A model generated the notes under the pieces. That model did no database searches and was not told the DNA's origin. It saw only the letters and a list, made by a program, of their open reading frames with translations. The position numbers were made by a program, and so were the translations under genes. Shown one piece after another: positions 24,516 to 34,073 of a stretch of 34,073 bases of DNA; the first letter of the stretch is position 1; the number at the start of each line of letters is the position of its first letter. Source of the stretch: Methanobrevibacter sp. (GTDB lineage Archaea > Methanobacteriota > Methanobacteria > Methanobacteriales > Methanobacteriaceae); contig JAFRFD010000071.1 in the NCBI GenBank assembly GCA_017434525.1, forward strand, positions 1 through 34,073, given 5' to 3'.

Positions 24516-26945
24516 ATGAGCGACATATTGACCAGATACGACACATCAACCAATGGTCTGACAACCCAGGAAGCCAAAAGAAGGCAGGCGGAATATGGTC
24601 CAAACCAGATTGAGGAAAAAAAGCCAACGCCATTAATAGTATTATTCCTTTCACAATTTCTGGATATTTTGATTGCACTTCTGATTATTGCAGCAATAGC
24701 ATCATTGGCAATCGGAGACGTCATTGATGCGGGAGTAATCATTCTTGCGGTACTGTTGAATACGATTATAGGTTTCATTCAGGAGTACAGATCAAGAAGG
24801 GCCGTTGAAAGCCTCAAGGGCCTCATCACCAAAACCGCCATTGTCAAAAGAGACGGCAAAACCACAGAAATCGATGCAAAAGAACTGACAATCGGAGACA
24901 TTGTCCTTCTGGAGGAGGGAATAAAGGTTCCTGCCGATTTGACATTAATTGAGGCAAAACGATTGAGTCTTGATGAATCCGGACTTACCGGAGAATCAGT
25001 GGCAATTAAAAAGGAAGCCAACGACAAGGCATTCATGGACTCCAATGTCCTTTCAGGAAAGGGGGTCGGAGTCGTTACCGGCATCGGAATTGAGACTGAA
25101 ATCGGAAAGATTGCAGACATCGTCCAGGAGGAGGATGAGGAAACTCCCCTTGCAAAGCGTGTGGGAAAACTTGGAAAGATTCTCTCAGCAATTGCAATCG
25201 TCGTTTGTATTGCCATTTTTATATTGGAGATGTTTAAAGGAACCCCACTTGTTGAAACATTCATGATTGCAGTGTCACTTGCAGTTGCGGCAATTCCGGA
25301 AGGCCTTCCAGCTGTTCTGACATTGACTCTCGCTTTAGGCATGAACGAGATGGCAAAATCCAAGGCCATCGTAAGAAAGCTCCTCTCAGTTGAGACTCTG
25401 GGTTCATGTACAATAATCTGCAGCGACAAGACAGGAACACTGACAGAAAACAAAATGACAGTGGTCAAAAGCCATTACTTAAATCGTGACAAAACACAAC
25501 TTATCGGGAAATTGTGCAACAATGCTGCCATAAATGACGGCAATGTCATCGGAGACCAAACCGACGGTGCCATTTTAAAGCACTGCCAAGACTGTGAAAC
25601 ATCACTTGAGCGCATCGATGAAATCCCACTTGACAGCAATCGTAAAATGATGACTACGATACATAGGTTAGACAGTGAAAATAATATCGTTTTGTCAAAA
25701 GGTGCTCCAGAAATAATTTTAGATAAATGCAAATACATGGATTGCGATGGAAGTATTAAAATCCTTGATGATAAAACAAAGGAAATGCTACTTGAAAAAG
25801 TTGGCGAAATGAGCATGAAGGAATTGAGGGTAATCGGATTTGCATACAAAATCTCAGACAATGACTGTGATGAGGAAAATCTGACATTCACAGGACTTCT
25901 CGGTTTGAGGGATCCTCCTAAAAAGGATGCGAAAAAGGCCGTCAACGACTGCATCAACGCCGGAATCAAAGTCATAATGATTACAGGAGACCACGAAAAG
26001 ACAGCATGCGCAATAGCAAGGGAACTTGGAATACTGACAACAGGAAAGGTGATAACCGGAAACGAGCTTGACAAGCTTACAAAAGATGAATACCTGAAAG
26101 CCACAGATGAAATCCAGGTTTATGCAAGAGTAAAACCATCACAAAAGATGAGGATAGTGGAAGCGCTGAAGGAACTCGGAAATATTGTCGCAATGACCGG
26201 AGATGGCGTAAACGATGCTCCTGCACTCAAAAAGGCATCTATCGGAGTGGCGATGGGTGACGGAACCGATGTTGCAAAAGAAGCCTCAGACATGATACTT
26301 CAAAACAATGACTTCACAACAATCCTCAAGGCCATTGAAGGCGGAAGGAAGATTTACGACAACATCAAGAGATTCGTCAAATACCAGGTGTCCACAAACG
26401 TTGGAGCGATACTGACAATTGTGGGAACATCACTTCTAAACCTGCCGCTGCCTTTCAACCCGGCACAGCTATTGTGGCTCAACATCGTAATGGACGGTCC
26501 GCCGGCACAGATGCTTGGAATCGAGGGTGCCGAAAGGGACATAATGAAAAGGCCTCCAGAAAAGGAAGACATATTGACAAAAAGCGTGCTGCTCCAGATA
26601 CTGTTTTTGGGAATCGTGATGGCAGTCGGAACAATCTGCGTATTCTACTGGCAGATATCCATTGGAGCCTCCACAACCAAAGCGATGACAGTCGCATTTA
26701 CATTGTTTGTGGTTTACCAACTGCTCAATGCATTCAACGGAAGGGCGGACTCTGAAAAATCAAGCAAATACCTGTATCTGGGAATCATCATATCATTTTT
26801 ACTTCAGCTGCTGATATTATACATTCCACAACTCCAGATAATATTCAGAACAACAGCTATCGGCCTGACCGATTGGATTGTAATCATTATAGTTTCATCA
26901 ACAATTCTGATAGCTCAAAAGATAATGGATAAAGTGATAAAATGA
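24516..26945 (+). CDS. P-type cation ATPase, SPCA/PMR1-like
   Basis: An 809-residue P2-type ATPase with the full plan: TGES actuator loop (about 158-161), PEGLP in M4 (about 261-265), phosphorylated Asp304 in CSDKTGTLTEN, hinge MTGDGVNDAPALKKASIG, and M5-M6 STNVGAILTIVG...WLNIVMDGPPAQMLGIE. The M6 sequence IVMDGPPAQ matches PMR1/SPCA pumps, and SERCA Glu771 in M5 is Ala here, so only the second ion site is likely kept. That fits export of calcium or manganese with one ion per cycle (inference). ATG 24516 was chosen because AAGGTGA lies 5 bases before it. The upstream gene's TGA is in that site, so the two are coupled. Confidence 0.9.
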   Translation: MSDILTRYDTSTNGLTTQEAKRRQAEYGPNQIEEKKPTPLIVLFLSQFLDILIALLIIAAIASLAIGDVIDAGVIILAVLLNTIIGFIQEYRSRRAVESLKGLITKTAIVKRDGKTTEIDAKELTIGDIVLLEEGIKVPADLTLIEAKRLSLDESGLTGESVAIKKEANDKAFMDSNVLSGKGVGVVTGIGIETEIGKIADIVQEEDEETPLAKRVGKLGKILSAIAIVVCIAIFILEMFKGTPLVETFMIAVSLAVAAIPEGLPAVLTLTLALGMNEMAKSKAIVRKLLSVETLGSCTIICSDKTGTLTENKMTVVKSHYLNRDKTQLIGKLCNNAAINDGNVIGDQTDGAILKHCQDCETSLERIDEIPLDSNRKMMTTIHRLDSENNIVLSKGAPEIILDKCKYMDCDGSIKILDDKTKEMLLEKVGEMSMKELRVIGFAYKISDNDCDEENLTFTGLLGLRDPPKKDAKKAVNDCINAGIKVIMITGDHEKTACAIARELGILTTGKVITGNELDKLTKDEYLKATDEIQVYARVKPSQKMRIVEALKELGNIVAMTGDGVNDAPALKKASIGVAMGDGTDVAKEASDMILQNNDFTTILKAIEGGRKIYDNIKRFVKYQVSTNVGAILTIVGTSLLNLPLPFNPAQLLWLNIVMDGPPAQMLGIEGAERDIMKRPPEKEDILTKSVLLQILFLGIVMAVGTICVFYWQISIGASTTKAMTVAFTLFVVYQLLNAFNGRADSEKSSKYLYLGIIISFLLQLLILYIPQLQIIFRTTAIGLTDWIVIIIVSSTILIAQKIMDKVIK

Positions 26946-27730
26946 GAATATTTCTTCTAGGCGGTACAAAGGATTCGACAAACATCATAAAACACGTAAA
27001 GGAAAACTATGACGCATATATCCTGACGACCACCACAACCGAATACGGATCAAGGCTGGCGAGAGAGGCGGGAAGTGACGACACCATAGCCCGACCGCTT
27101 CTAAAGGATGAGATTATCGAGATATTGAAAAATGAAGATTTCGACATTTTGATTGATGCGACACATCCGTTTGCCGAACACATTACCCAAACATCATCAT
27201 CAATAGCCCGTGAGTTGAAAATGCCGTATATCCGCTTTGAAAGACCCACCACCAACCTTGAAAATATGGATACATCACATATCCATTATGCAGAATCGTT
27301 TGAAGATGCGGGAAAATTAATAGCCGAAGAGTTTCTTGAAGGAAACGTGCTGCATTTTGCAGGAGCCAACACCATGGCAGACATCACAAAATATGTTGGC
27401 GTCGACAGGTTCTATCCAAGAATCCTGAAGGTGGAAAGTTCCATTGAAAAATGCAATGCTCTAAACATTGACCCTGACCACATCATTGCAATGACCGGCG
27501 CCGCCACAAAACAGGAAAACATCGACTTGATTGAAAAATATGATGCAAGCGTGATGATTACAAAGGAAAGCGGTGAAATAGGCGGAGTCTATGAAAAAAT
27601 CGAAGCCGCAAATGAAATGGATATTGCATTAATAATGATAAAACGGCCAAAAATAGAAATGTTAAATAAAGATGACGTCGTTAACGATTTAGACGAATTC
27701 GATTCAAAAATAAAAAGTTTTATAAAATAA
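26942..27730 (+). CDS. cbiJ: Precorrin-6A reductase (CobK/CbiJ family)
   Basis: A 262-residue enzyme of the CobK/CbiJ family, which uses NADPH to reduce precorrin-6A (or cobalt-precorrin-6A) in corrin ring synthesis. Family marks include FLLGGTKDST at the N-terminus, IDATHPFAEHITQ, YIRFERP, FAGANTMADI, FYPRILK and ITKESGEIGG. Methanogens need corrinoids for methyl transfer, and this archaeal pathway is anaerobic, so CbiJ is the better symbol. The ATG overlaps the TGA of the P-type ATPase gene as ATGA, so translation is coupled. The tRNA-Ser gene lies just downstream on the opposite strand. Confidence 0.9.
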   Translation: MRIFLLGGTKDSTNIIKHVKENYDAYILTTTTTEYGSRLAREAGSDDTIARPLLKDEIIEILKNEDFDILIDATHPFAEHITQTSSSIARELKMPYIRFERPTTNLENMDTSHIHYAESFEDAGKLIAEEFLEGNVLHFAGANTMADITKYVGVDRFYPRILKVESSIEKCNALNIDPDHIIAMTGAATKQENIDLIEKYDASVMITKESGEIGGVYEKIEAANEMDIALIMIKRPKIEMLNKDDVVNDLDEFDSKIKSFIK

Positions 27731-27745
27731 GTTAAATTAATAAAA

Positions 27746-27829
27746 CGCCGAGACTGGGATTTGAACCCAGGCGAGGATGACCTCACAGGATTTCAAGTCC
27801 TGCGCCTTACCAGACTAGACTATCTCGGC
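27746..27829 (-). tRNA. tRNA-Ser (anticodon TGA)
   Basis: An 84-base type II tRNA on the minus strand. The acceptor arms GCCGAGA and TCTCGGC pair, the discriminator is G, and CCA is not encoded. The anticodon loop CTTGAAA with stem CAGGA/TCCTG gives TGA, for serine UCA codons. A long variable arm (GTGAGGTCATCCTCGC region) and T arm GGGTTCAAATCCC confirm serine type. It lies in the gap after the uS10 gene and its 3' end faces cbiJ. Confidence 0.95.
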
Positions 27830-27864
27830 ACATGAAAAGGAATATTTAGAAGGATTCTAAATAT

Positions 27865-28173
27865 TTATCCTTTAAGTTCAATTTCAATGCTTACGTTATC
27901 AGGAACGTTGACTTTCATTACTTGTCTCATTGCACGTTCGTCAGCTCCAATACCGATTAAACGTTTGTGAATCCTGAGTTCCCATTTTTCCCAAGAAGCC
28001 TTACCTTCTCCATCTGGAGATTTTCTTGTTGGAACTACTAATTTTTTAGTAGGTAATGGAATAGGACCGGACAAGTCAACACCAGTTCTTTCAGCAATTT
28101 TTTTAAGTTGATCACATACGTATGCTAATTTTTCTGGGTCGGTTCCAGTAAGCTTAATTCTTGCTTGATTCAT
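27865..28173 (-). CDS. rps10: Ribosomal protein uS10
   Basis: A 102-residue 30S subunit protein with the archaeal uS10 pattern: [70 protein letters not shown]. It is placed after the EF-1A gene, as in other archaea and as in bacterial str/S10 order. The end of the protein is [15 protein letters not shown] site precedes the ATG at 28173. Confidence 0.96.
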   Translation of the reverse strand: MNQARIKLTGTDPEKLAYVCDQLKKIAERTGVDLSGPIPLPTKKLVVPTRKSPDGEGKASWEKWELRIHKRLIGIGADERAMRQVMKVNVPDNVSIEIELKG

Positions 28174-28240
28174 TTATTATCCTCCAAAAAACAAAAAAGA
28201 AAGAAAGTAAAAATTTACTTTCTAATTATTGTTTACAAAC

Positions 28241-29491
28241 CTATTGGTCAGTAATTTTAAGACATAAACCTGCAGCAACAGTTTGACCCATATCTCTGAT
28301 AGCAAATCTACCCATAGGTGGAATGTTTTTAGCTTCTTCCAATACCATAGGTTTGGTTGGTTTGATTTCAACGATAGCTGCATCACCAGTTTTGATGAAA
28401 TCAGGTTTTTGTGCTTCAGGTTGACCGGTAGCAGGGTCAAGTTTTGCGGTTAATTCTAAGAAAGTACATGCGGTTTGTGAAGTGTGACAGTGGAATACAG
28501 GAGTGTATCCAACGGTAATTACACCAGGGTGTTGTAATACAACAACTTGTGCGGTGAATTGTTTAGCTACAGTAGGAGCATTGTCAGTGTGTCCTGCTAC
28601 GTCTCCTCTTCTGATATCGTTTTTACCTACACCTCTTACGTTGAATCCGATGTTGTCACCAGGTTCAGCCATATCAAATTGTTCGTGGTGCATTTCGATG
28701 GATTTTACTTCACCGGAAGCTCCGCTTACAGTTGAAGATGGTAAGAAGATAACGTTGTCACCTTTTTTCATTACACCAGTTTCGACTCTTCCTACAGGTA
28801 CGGTACCTACACCGGTAATGGAGTAAACGTCTTGAATAGGAATTCTTAAAGGTAAGTCGGTAGGTTTTTCAGGTGCGGTTAAAGCATCTAAAGCTTCGAT
28901 TAATGTAGGTCCTTTGTACCAAGGAGTGTTTGCGGATGCTTCTACAATGTTGTCCCCTTCAAATGCGGATAATGGGATGAAGGTTACAGTAGCAGGGTCT
29001 CTACCGATGGATTTGAGTAATACGGAAACTTCGTCTTTTACTTCGTTGAATCTGTCTTCGCTGTAGTCTTCCATATCCATTTTGTTAATACCGATAATAA
29101 TTTGTTTAATACCTAAAGTCATGGATAAGAACATGTGTTCTTTGGTTTGAGGCATTACACCGTCGTTAGCTGCTACTACTAATACAGCTGCGTCTGCTTG
29201 GGAAGCACCAGTGATCATGTTTTTAACGAAGTCTCTGTGTCCTGGGCAGTCTACTACAGTGTAGTCGTATTTTTTAGTGGAGAATTTTTGGTGAGCTAAG
29301 TCAATGGTTACTCCTCTTTCTTGTTCTTCTTTGGTAGTATCCATAATAAATCTGAATTTGTCTTCTCCAGATGCTAATTGTTGTTCATTGATAGTACCAG
29401 CTTTTACTAATAAGTTTCCAACTAAAGTGGATTTTCCGTGGTCAACGTGTCCAATAAATGCTAAGTTAAGATGTTCTTTTTCTTTTGCCAT
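28241..29491 (-). CDS. tuf: Elongation factor 1-alpha
   Basis: A 416-residue GTPase that brings aminoacyl-tRNA to the ribosome. GTP motifs are GHVDHGKST (G1), TIDLAHQKF (switch I region), DCPGHRDF (G3) and NKMD (G4), with beta-barrel domains 2 and 3 after. ATG 29491 was chosen over an ATG at 29521 because GAGGT lies 8 bases before it and the family begins MAKEK. Strong codon bias matches a highly expressed gene. It follows the EF-2 gene after 155 bases that hold their own TATA-like element, so it may also be transcribed separately. Confidence 0.96.
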   Translation of the reverse strand: MAKEKEHLNLAFIGHVDHGKSTLVGNLLVKAGTINEQQLASGEDKFRFIMDTTKEEQERGVTIDLAHQKFSTKKYDYTVVDCPGHRDFVKNMITGASQADAAVLVVAANDGVMPQTKEHMFLSMTLGIKQIIIGINKMDMEDYSEDRFNEVKDEVSVLLKSIGRDPATVTFIPLSAFEGDNIVEASANTPWYKGPTLIEALDALTAPEKPTDLPLRIPIQDVYSITGVGTVPVGRVETGVMKKGDNVIFLPSSTVSGASGEVKSIEMHHEQFDMAEPGDNIGFNVRGVGKNDIRRGDVAGHTDNAPTVAKQFTAQVVVLQHPGVITVGYTPVFHCHTSQTACTFLELTAKLDPATGQPEAQKPDFIKTGDAAIVEIKPTKPMVLEEAKNIPPMGRFAIRDMGQTVAAGLCLKITDQ

Positions 29492-29646
29492 TATAATAAC
29501 CTCTTTTGTAATTATTAACAAACATATCTATAAGCTTAAATGTTAGCTTAATAAAGTATTTTATTTCTCAACATATAAAAAGATATGTTTTTTTCATGAA
29601 TTTTTAATAAAAATATAAAAAAATTAAAAATTAAAAAATTTTAATT

Positions 29647-31848
29647 TTATAAATCGCCTAAGTAGTGGCTTGCAGGGAATGGTTCTTCAGATAAACCTTT
29701 TCTTTGCCTGATTTCCCTTACTATTTGATTTTGCATTTCACGAGGAAGTGGTTCAAATCCAGCGATTTCAGTAGACCATAAACATCTACCTTCAGCAGCG
29801 GATCTGATATCTCCAGCAAAACCAAACATTTCAGCTACAGGTACTTTGGATTCAATTCTAGCCATATCTCCGGTCTCTTGACCCATGTTGACGATTTGAC
29901 CTCTTCTGTTTTGAATCTCACGAGTACATGCACCCATGTAATCGTTAGGAGTATCGATAACTACTTTTTGCATAGGTTCGAGTAATGAAGGTTCTGCAAG
30001 CATCATGGAACCTAAGATTGCGTTCCTGATTGCAGGCAATACTTGAGCAGGTCCTCTGTGAACTGCGTCTTCGTGAAGTTTTGCATCGTGGAGCTTGAAT
30101 TTTAATCCCATAGAGATTTCTTCTCCTAAAGGACCTTTTTCCAAAGCGGATTCAAATCCTTCAAGTAAAAGTTCTTTTACTTCATCCAAGTATTGGATAC
30201 CACGAGTCATGTTGAGGAAGATGCTTCTGTTGTGAACAGACCATACTCTTCTAGCTTCTTCTTTATCTAATCCTAATTCGATGAAATCGTTAGCAGATTC
30301 TTTACCTTTAACTCTGCCTTCTTTGATGTCTCCTTCTTGGATAGCATTGAAGAGAGCAGGTTCAATAGGTTCAACGGTAATGTAGAATCTGTTGTGTTTG
30401 TTAGGAGATTTACCTTCAACTTGTGGGGAAAGTTTTCTTACGGTTTCCCTGTATACGACAATAGGTTCGGAAGTTGTGATGTCTACACCTTTATCTTTGA
30501 TTCTGTAACCGATAACTTCCAAGTGAAGTTCACCCATACCGGATACTAAGTGTTCACCGGTTTCTTCGTTAATGGTAATCTTAACGGTAGGGTCTTCCTT
30601 ACCGGTTTGTCTTAATACTTCAATCAATTTTGGTAAGTCTTTGGTATTTTTAGCTTCAACAGCAACGGTAACTACAGGCTCGGAGATGTGTTCTAATCCT
30701 TCAAACTCAGTGATTTTGTCTTCAGGAGAACATAAGGTTTCACCAGCGATAGCTCCTTTTGCACCTGCAATGTATACGATGTTACCTGCAGGAACCTTGT
30801 CGGTGTTAACCCTTTCAGGTCCGAAGTATACACCTACTTGCTGTACTCTGGATTTACCGTGGGAACCTACCATGTAAACCTCGGTACCTTTTTCAATGGA
30901 TCCTCCGTAAACCCTACCTGTTGCGATTTCACCAGCGTGTTTGTCTACGGATACGTTGGTAACCATTACAGCTAAAGGTCCGTCAGGAGCGGTAGTGATC
31001 ATACATTCACCAGCAGGGGAATCGATGTCTCCGTCCCAGATGTTAGGTACTCTGTAAACTTGTGCTTCTTTAGGGGAAGGCAAGTGTTCCACTACCATAC
31101 CTAATAATACATCGGATAAAGGTACTTTTTGAGCTAATTCCTTTTCGTTGCCAGCATTACAGTAATCGATAATGTCTTTAAAGTTAATTCCGGTTTCTTG
31201 CATGGTTGGAACGTTGATAGCCCAGTTGTGGTATGCTGAACCGAAAGCTACACTACCATCGGTGAAGTCCAATTTCCATTCTTCCAATTTCTCTTTAGGA
31301 GCCATGTTTTTAATCAATTTATTAGCTTCCATGAAGATTTTCAAGAATCTGTTTTGTAACTCTTCAGGTTCTAACTTTAACTCGTTGATTAATCTGTCAA
31401 CTTTGTTGATGAATAAAACTGGTTTTACGTTTTCTTTTAAAGCTTGTCTGAATACGGTTTCGGTTTGTGGCATGATACCTTCTACAGCACAAACTACTAC
31501 TACTGCACCGTCTACAGCTCTCATTGCACGAGTTACGTCCCCACCGAAGTCAACGTGACCTGGAGTATCGATTAAGTTAATTAAGTATTCGCTGTCTTTG
31601 TAATCGTGTACCATGGATACGTTAGCCGCATCGATAGTGATACCACGAGCTTGTTCCTGTTCATCGAAATCCAAGAATCTTTGGTCCCCAGCAAGTTCTT
31701 CGGAAATCATTCCTGCACCTGCTAAAAGGTTATCAGATAAAGTGGTTTTACCGTGATCGATGTGAGCACAGATACCAATGTTTCTGATTTGTTCCGGTTC
31801 GTACATTAACTCTTTGATTTTTGCAATCATTTTGTCTCTTCTACTCAA
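29647..31848 (-). CDS. fusA: Elongation factor 2
   Basis: A 733-residue translocation GTPase. Motifs include AHIDHGKTT (G1), [12 protein letters not shown] (switch I), DTPGHVDF (G3) and NKVD (G4). HRGPAQ near residue 597 carries the histidine converted to diphthamide in archaea and eukaryotes. The start is a TTG at 31848, giving [16 protein letters not shown] as in relatives; AGGTGG lies 5 bases before it. It is cotranscribed with rps12 and rps7 upstream. Confidence 0.96.
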   Translation of the reverse strand: MSRRDKMIAKIKELMYEPEQIRNIGICAHIDHGKTTLSDNLLAGAGMISEELAGDQRFLDFDEQEQARGITIDAANVSMVHDYKDSEYLINLIDTPGHVDFGGDVTRAMRAVDGAVVVVCAVEGIMPQTETVFRQALKENVKPVLFINKVDRLINELKLEPEELQNRFLKIFMEANKLIKNMAPKEKLEEWKLDFTDGSVAFGSAYHNWAINVPTMQETGINFKDIIDYCNAGNEKELAQKVPLSDVLLGMVVEHLPSPKEAQVYRVPNIWDGDIDSPAGECMITTAPDGPLAVMVTNVSVDKHAGEIATGRVYGGSIEKGTEVYMVGSHGKSRVQQVGVYFGPERVNTDKVPAGNIVYIAGAKGAIAGETLCSPEDKITEFEGLEHISEPVVTVAVEAKNTKDLPKLIEVLRQTGKEDPTVKITINEETGEHLVSGMGELHLEVIGYRIKDKGVDITTSEPIVVYRETVRKLSPQVEGKSPNKHNRFYITVEPIEPALFNAIQEGDIKEGRVKGKESANDFIELGLDKEEARRVWSVHNRSIFLNMTRGIQYLDEVKELLLEGFESALEKGPLGEEISMGLKFKLHDAKLHEDAVHRGPAQVLPAIRNAILGSMMLAEPSLLEPMQKVVIDTPNDYMGACTREIQNRRGQIVNMGQETGDMARIESKVPVAEMFGFAGDIRSAAEGRCLWSTEIAGFEPLPREMQNQIVREIRQRKGLSEEPFPASHYLGDL

Positions 31849-31879
31849 AATAACCACCTATGATATGAACATTATATGA

Positions 31880-32440
31880 TTAGTGTGCTGCTTTAGCAAC
31901 TCTTTCTTTCTCTTCAGCTTTTCTTAAAGCGAAGCTTCTTGAATCTTCTTCAGAAGCAAGAATTAATTCATCAGCTAAGCATTCCGCAACAGATTTTCTG
32001 TTTTTAAATGAAGATTGTAAAGTACCTCTGGTCAAGAATCCTAATGAAAGGTCAACTCTTCTTTGTGGAGAAATGTCTACAGCAACTTGGTAACCGATAC
32101 CACCGTATTTAATACGGGTAGTTTCTTCACGAGGTGCAGTGTTCTCGACTGCGGTAACTAAAACTTGAACAGGGTTCTTTTTAGTCCTTTTGTTGATGAT
32201 TTCTAAAGCTTCTTTAACAATGTTGTAAGCTTTGTTTTTCTTACCGGAGTTGAGATGGGTTCTCATAACCTTATTCATTAATCTTTCAACAATTGATACT
32301 TTTGATTTTGCGAATTGTCTTTTTACGTGTCTACCAGAAGTGTGTGGAACTAAAGTTTCATCCAAGCAGATATATTTTACTAAACCTAAGTCCTCAACTT
32401 TTACTTCATCGAGATCCCATTTGTCGAATAATTTACTCAT
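31880..32440 (-). CDS. rps7: Ribosomal protein uS7
   Basis: A 186-residue 30S subunit protein of the archaeal uS7 type (KLFDKWDLDEVKVEDLGLVKYICL..., VERLMNKVMRTHLNSGKKNKAYNIVKEALEIINKRTKKNPVQVLVTAVENTAPREETTRIKYGGI). It nucleates the head of the small subunit. ATG 32440 was chosen because AAGGTGG lies 8 bases upstream; that site lies in the gap after the rps12 stop. It lies between rps12 and fusA, the classic str operon order. Confidence 0.96.
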   Translation of the reverse strand: MSKLFDKWDLDEVKVEDLGLVKYICLDETLVPHTSGRHVKRQFAKSKVSIVERLMNKVMRTHLNSGKKNKAYNIVKEALEIINKRTKKNPVQVLVTAVENTAPREETTRIKYGGIGYQVAVDISPQRRVDLSLGFLTRGTLQSSFKNRKSVAECLADELILASEEDSRSFALRKAEEKERVAKAAH

Positions 32441-32453
32441 AAATATAACCACC

Positions 32454-32879
32454 TTATCTTACAGGTTTTTCTATTTTTCCACTTACCATTTCTGATAAAG
32501 CTACATTATTTACTTTGGAAACTTTCCAACGAACCCCAGGAATATCCCCCATGGATCTTCCGGATGGTCCACCGATTCCTTCAATCATTACTTCATCGTG
32601 CTCATCGATAAATCCAATAGCTCCGTCACCTGGTGCGAAAGCAGTTAATTGTTTACCGTTTTTAATCAATTGAACACGTACACATTTACGAATAGCAGAG
32701 TTAGGTTGTTTTGCTTCTATCCCTACTTTCTCAATTACAATACCTCTAGCTTGAGGTGCCCCTTCGAGAGGGTCAGCTTTAACGTCTAATCTTAAAGCTC
32801 TTCTTTTGTAATCTACATCTTTCCACTTAAAATTTTGTCTATTCTTTTTAAGTTTTTTTGCAGCAAAAAGTCCTGGCAT
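32454..32879 (-). CDS. rps12: Ribosomal protein uS12
   Basis: A 141-residue decoding-site protein. The conserved loops are [30 protein letters not shown] and [21 protein letters not shown], with the PNSA segment that contacts the decoding centre. The archaeal N-terminus [19 protein letters not shown] is complete. A GAGGAA site precedes the ATG. It heads the str-like cluster rps12-rps7-fusA-tuf-rps10. Confidence 0.96.
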   Translation of the reverse strand: MPGLFAAKKLKKNRQNFKWKDVDYKRRALRLDVKADPLEGAPQARGIVIEKVGIEAKQPNSAIRKCVRVQLIKNGKQLTAFAPGDGAIGFIDEHDEVMIEGIGGPSGRSMGDIPGVRWKVSKVNNVALSEMVSGKIEKPVR

Positions 32880-33207
32880 AATTTATTCCTCTAATCTTTT
32901 TGTTAAAAACATATCTAAGAATCCACCGCTGCGATTTATACTATATAACGATAGTACAATCTAAATTCAAAGATATTAATCAGTAATAATAATTAATTTA
33001 GATAAATAAGTTTATCTAAAAGAAGATATCTTGAAATGAAATTCAAAACATTGACAAAAAGCACACATAGTCAAGTTATAAAAAAGTACAGATATCTTAT
33101 GATAAAATATATATTTCCACCTTTATAAAGGTATGTTTTTTTAGGTATAAAATAAAATAAAAATAAGTTTTCTTTAAAAAATAAAATTTATAAAATAGCT
33201 AAAAAAG
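32880..33207. other. Promoter region between nusA and rps12
   Basis: About 328 bases. A TATA-like TTATATAG lies near 32941-32948 on the minus strand and would give a leader of about 40 bases for rps12. Further upstream is the 14-base palindrome at 33119-33132 and the nusA hairpin. No gene is seen. The length suggests that the ribosomal operon has its own, possibly regulated, promoter. Confidence 0.45.
33119..33132. promoter_or_regulatory. Symmetric TATA-like palindrome
   Basis: ACCTTTATAAAGGT is a perfect 14-base palindrome with a TATA-box core, followed on the plus strand by ATG and a T run. It could be a second promoter for the rps12 operon or a binding site for a dimeric regulator. Confidence 0.35.
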
Positions 33208-33214
33208 CTATTTT
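33192..33214 (-). terminator. Hairpin terminator overlapping the nusA stop codon
   Basis: AAAATAGCT (33192-33200) pairs perfectly with AGCTATTTT (33206-33214) across a 5-base loop, and T-rich sequence follows on the minus strand. The TAG stop of the nusA gene is inside the stem. It may end or attenuate transcription before rps12. Confidence 0.55.
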
Positions 33215-33639
33215 AAAATAATATTGTCAATATTATGTTGTCTATTTGCTAATAATTTAGCTCTTTCAATATTGATTCCATTTTTACCGATAGCAATACG
33301 TTTGTTGGTATTGTCTGCTGTGACAGTAGCTATTTTTTCGCCTGACTGCTTTTGACTAATTTTGACAGTCTGCAACTTCGCAGGGGATAAAACATTTTTA
33401 ATAAATTGTATCGGATCATCATCCAATTCGATAATCTCGACTCCTTTATCTACTGCTCTTTGAACTTTAGATACGGAACTTCCTTTCTTACCGATTGCAA
33501 GTCCCATGTCACCATTCTTAACAACGAAAGTAACTTTTCCATGTTCATCATCGATAATGCAATCCTTAACCATTGCTCCAGTCATATTTTCGAAAAGAGC
33601 TATGTATCTAATTTCATTTGCACTAAATTTAATAGACAC
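33208..33639 (-). CDS. nusA: NusA-like transcription/RNA-binding protein
   Basis: A 143-residue archaeal NusA homolog made of two KH domains with no S1 or N-terminal domain, the usual archaeal form. The first KH loop is GLAIGKKGSSVSKV (about residues 48-61) and the second is RIAIGKNGINIERAKLL. It is encoded after eL30 and before uS12, the conserved archaeal order. The start is a GTG at 33639 with GAGGT 8 bases upstream. Its exact role, in transcription elongation or RNA processing, is not settled for archaea. Confidence 0.93.
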   Translation of the reverse strand: MSIKFSANEIRYIALFENMTGAMVKDCIIDDEHGKVTFVVKNGDMGLAIGKKGSSVSKVQRAVDKGVEIIELDDDPIQFIKNVLSPAKLQTVKISQKQSGEKIATVTADNTNKRIAIGKNGINIERAKLLANRQHNIDNIILK

Positions 33640-33645
33640 TTAAAT

Positions 33646-33945
33646 CTACCTCAAATCGTCTAATATTGTAGAATCTCCTGGATCGTTTACGATTAATGTA
33701 GCAACAGTGAAAGGTTTACCACAAACAGAACCCAAATCTACACTGGTTCCATCATATACGAAGGATGGAATTTCGGAAAGATTTGCATAATATTCAACAT
33801 CTTCAAGAATTTCTTTAGGAGCGTTACTTGCAACAACAACGAGTTGGCCTTTTCCTAATTTTAAAGATTGAATTGATTTTTCAGAGCCTAAAGTTACATC
33901 ACCAGTATCTACAGCGACCCTGATTCCTCTATCTACGTCCATCAT
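33646..33945 (-). CDS. rpl30e: Ribosomal protein eL30
   Basis: A 99-residue 50S protein of the eL30/L7Ae-like fold: RGIRVAVDTGDVTLGSEKSIQSLKLGKGQLVVVASNAPKEILEDVEYYANLSEIPSFVYDGTSVDLGSVCGKPFTVATLIV. It binds kink-turn RNA. Two adjacent ATG codons are available (33945 and 33942); an AGGAGG site that overlaps the stop of the RNA polymerase gene upstream fits either, slightly better the second. Confidence 0.94.
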   Translation of the reverse strand: MMDVDRGIRVAVDTGDVTLGSEKSIQSLKLGKGQLVVVASNAPKEILEDVEYYANLSEIPSFVYDGTSVDLGSVCGKPFTVATLIVNDPGDSTILDDLR

Positions 33946-33953
33946 CTAGCCTC

Positions 33954-34073
33954 CTATTCATTTTTATAATCCATTTTGACACCGACAGAACCGGTACCAA
34001 GAGGTATTGGTTGTCCAATAATAATATTTTCGATGATACCTGTTAAATCATCCACTTCACCGCGAATACTTGC
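33954..34073 (-). CDS. rpoA2: RNA polymerase subunit Rpo1C (A''), C-terminal end, partial
   Basis: The last 39 residues of a gene that enters from the right edge: ASIRGEVDDLTGIIENIIIGQPIPLGTGSVGVKMDYKNE, ending in TAG. This is the conserved C-terminus of archaeal RNA polymerase A'', with DDLTGIIENIIIGQ..PLGTG. The operon order Rpo1C - eL30 - NusA - uS12 matches other archaea. The stop codon lies in the eL30 ribosome site. Confidence 0.93.
   Translation of the reverse strand, partial: ASIRGEVDDLTGIIENIIIGQPIPLGTGSVGVKMDYKNE

Noticed and set aside
24779..26104. Long antisense frames within the P-type ATPase gene
   Set aside because: They follow the codon pattern of the sense gene, have serine- and isoleucine-rich products, and no start signals.

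Overview
The window looks like a chromosomal segment from a low-GC methanogenic archaeon of the order Methanobacteriales, most likely Methanobrevibacter or a close relative. The evidence is an archaeal translation cluster (Rpo1C tail, eL30, NusA-like KH protein, uS12, uS7, EF-2, EF-1A, uS10, tRNA-Ser), archaeal release factor aRF1, a cobalamin-type precorrin reductase, a UPF0146 protein, TATA-box promoters with leaderless or short-leader genes, and strong Shine-Dalgarno sites that include TTG and GTG starts. The genus call is inference; no marker was compared by search.

Layout. (1) 1-5257: an edge fragment, then surface-glycan genes: two polytopic membrane proteins (one GT-C-like, one DUF6056-like) and a polysaccharide deacetylase on the minus strand, and a gtrB-gtrA pair on the plus strand. 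Together they could make, flip and modify lipid-linked sugars. (2) 5332-8066: an accessory insert holding a three-gene XRE / ImmA-type metallopeptidase / PIN-domain operon, an AT-rich spacer, and a scar in which the head of the aspartate kinase gene is fused to the tail of gtrA, followed by two tiny hydrophobic ORFs. (3) 8067-13358: aspartate kinase (with an altered N-terminal signature), a thioesterase, a flavodoxin, an anchored Ig-like protein with a poly-Ser stalk, and a TrkH-type potassium transporter. (4) 13359-18611: a second accessory block with a long hairpin, a RelE/RHH toxin-antitoxin pair with a perfect operator palindrome, an AAA ATPase of the DUF4143 type with twin inverted repeats upstream, and two tandem copies of a secreted JAB-like protein gene. 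Each of those copies carries a copy of the gdhA terminator. (5) 18612-27829: gdhA, a small basic protein, aRF1, an orphan protein, a zinc-ribbon membrane protein, a GNAT acetyltransferase, a UPF0146 / P-type ATPase / precorrin-6A reductase operon, and tRNA-Ser. (6) 27865-34073: the translation operon on the minus strand.

The most unusual parts are the duplication scar around the XRE-ImmA-PIN module, the 1.25-kb tandem array next to gdhA whose three boundaries share the gdhA 3' end and terminator, the split second paralog whose C-terminal part is a separate ORF with its own ribosome-binding site, and a family of related terminator-like repeats at the 3' ends of genes in region 4. No insertion sequence, integrase or CRISPR array was found.
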